Part shown: one piece after another, positions 7,448 to 7,922 of the stretch
Layout: the number at the start of each line of letters is the position of its first letter
How positions within the stretch are numbered: the stretch's first letter is position 1
Assembly: GCA_036522155.1 (NCBI GenBank)
Contig: DATDGI010000351.1
Span: 1-7,922, forward strand
Direction of reading: 5' to 3'
From: UBA9676 sp036522155
Lineage (GTDB): Bacteria; Actinomycetota; Actinomycetes; Streptosporangiales; Streptosporangiaceae
DNA: 7,922 nt
Position numbers and translations under genes: made by a program
The notes under the pieces: generated by a model
The model's input: the letters and a program-made list of their open reading frames with translations, nothing else
Told to the model about the DNA's origin: nothing
The model's database searches: none

Positions 7448-7922
7448 TCATGATCGGGAAGGGTTGCCAGCCAGCAGGACCGGAACCGGTCCAGGTGACG
7501 GAGAAGCCCCAGGCAGCGTGTAACCGCCGCTGGGGTGTTCCTGGGCCAGGCCATCGGTGATCAAGCTGGCCAGGGCGCGGGCGCGCTGGGCGGGTTCTGG
7601 CCAGGCCGCGTCGATCACGGCGGCGGGCACCGGCCCGTCCGCGTCCCTCAGCACGGCCAGCAGCCGCCCGCGGCACTCCCGGTCGGTGCCCTGGAAGGGC
7701 TGCCCGGCCGGGCGGTCCGGGCTGGCCGGGCAGCCCGCCAGCCGCCAGGCGCAGCCGTCGGCCACCGGGCAGCTATCGCAGCGCGGCCGGCCCGCGGAGC
7801 AGACCAGGGCCCCGAGTTCCATGACGGCGACCGACCACCGGGCCGCCAGTTCCGGCCGGTCCGGCAGCAAGGAGCGGGCCAGCGCCAGTTCGGCCGCGGT
7901 CGTGCTCCGGGCCGGCCACTGC
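7448..7922 (-). CDS. mutY: A/G-specific adenine glycosylase MutY, C-terminal part (5' end outside window)
   Basis: The last 157 residues plus the stop codon are present, and the frame is open to the right edge. MutY removes adenine mispaired with 8-oxoguanine in the GO base-excision repair pathway. Identification rests on VMELGALVC followed by the [4Fe-4S] motif C-X6-C-X2-C-X5-C (visible residues 41, 48, 51 and 57; bases about 7751-7801), characteristic of MutY and the related Nth family. MELGALVC with PVADGCAW favours MutY. The segment after the cluster (AGCPASPD, then GTDRECRGRLLAVLRDADGPVP) matches the short C-terminal region of actinobacterial MutY proteins, not the NUDIX-like domain of E. 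coli MutY. The catalytic helix-hairpin-helix domain lies outside the window. The gene converges on clpC with a 72-base gap that contains a shared terminator. Confidence 0.93.
   Translation of the reverse strand, partial: QWPARSTTAAELALARSLLPDRPELAARWSVAVMELGALVCSAGRPRCDSCPVADGCAWRLAGCPASPDRPAGQPFQGTDRECRGRLLAVLRDADGPVPAAVIDAAWPEPAQRARALASLITDGLAQEHPSGGYTLPGASPSPGPVPVLLAGNPSRS

Overview
The window reads as chromosomal DNA from a high-GC Gram-positive bacterium (Actinomycetota). The evidence is very strong G/C bias at third codon positions, an Lsr2 nucleoid protein (essentially an actinobacterial family), an actinobacterial-type ClpC, and the gene pair lsr2-clpC in the same order and orientation as in Mycobacterium and Streptomyces. 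The genus cannot be fixed from this stretch. No rRNA, tRNA, CRISPR array, transposase or phage gene was seen. The region looks like core genome, not a mobile island.

Layout. (1) 1-3109, minus strand: one continuous open frame of at least 1036 codons that runs off the left edge. It is a fusion of an N-terminal EndoQ-like PHP nuclease (about residues 1-420), an Ala/Gly/Pro-rich linker (about 420-500) and a UvrD/PcrA-type superfamily 1A helicase (from about 500). Motifs from the Q-motif to motif VI are all present. (2) 3110-3472: GC-rich divergent intergenic DNA with an imperfect inverted repeat. (3) 3473-3679, plus: a 68-residue single-pass membrane protein of unknown function. (4) 3680-3907: a distinctly AT-richer stretch with a good promoter candidate, leading into lsr2 (3908-4249, plus). 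(5) 4250-4855: a 606-base gene-free control region. It has a terminator hairpin just after lsr2, a striking 18-bp perfect hairpin, a 14-bp tandem repeat, a ClgR-like operator and a sigma-R/SigH-like promoter. (6) 4856-7375, plus: clpC, complete, 839 residues, followed by a strong hairpin. (7) 7448-7922, minus: the 3' end of mutY with its iron-sulfur cluster motif, convergent with clpC.

How the parts relate. Two genes concern DNA repair, both linked to deaminated or oxidised bases. MutY removes adenine mispaired with 8-oxoguanine. EndoQ-type enzymes nick 5' of deaminated bases, and here one is joined to a helicase that could open the nicked strand. ClpC unfolds proteins for ClpP, and its upstream region looks stress-controlled (ClgR-like plus sigma-R-like sites). 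Lsr2 is the xenogeneic silencer, and its AT-rich upstream DNA suits autoregulation.

The most notable items are the nuclease-helicase fusion, the Cys/His pattern in Lsr2, and the layered control region before clpC with its unexplained long hairpin.
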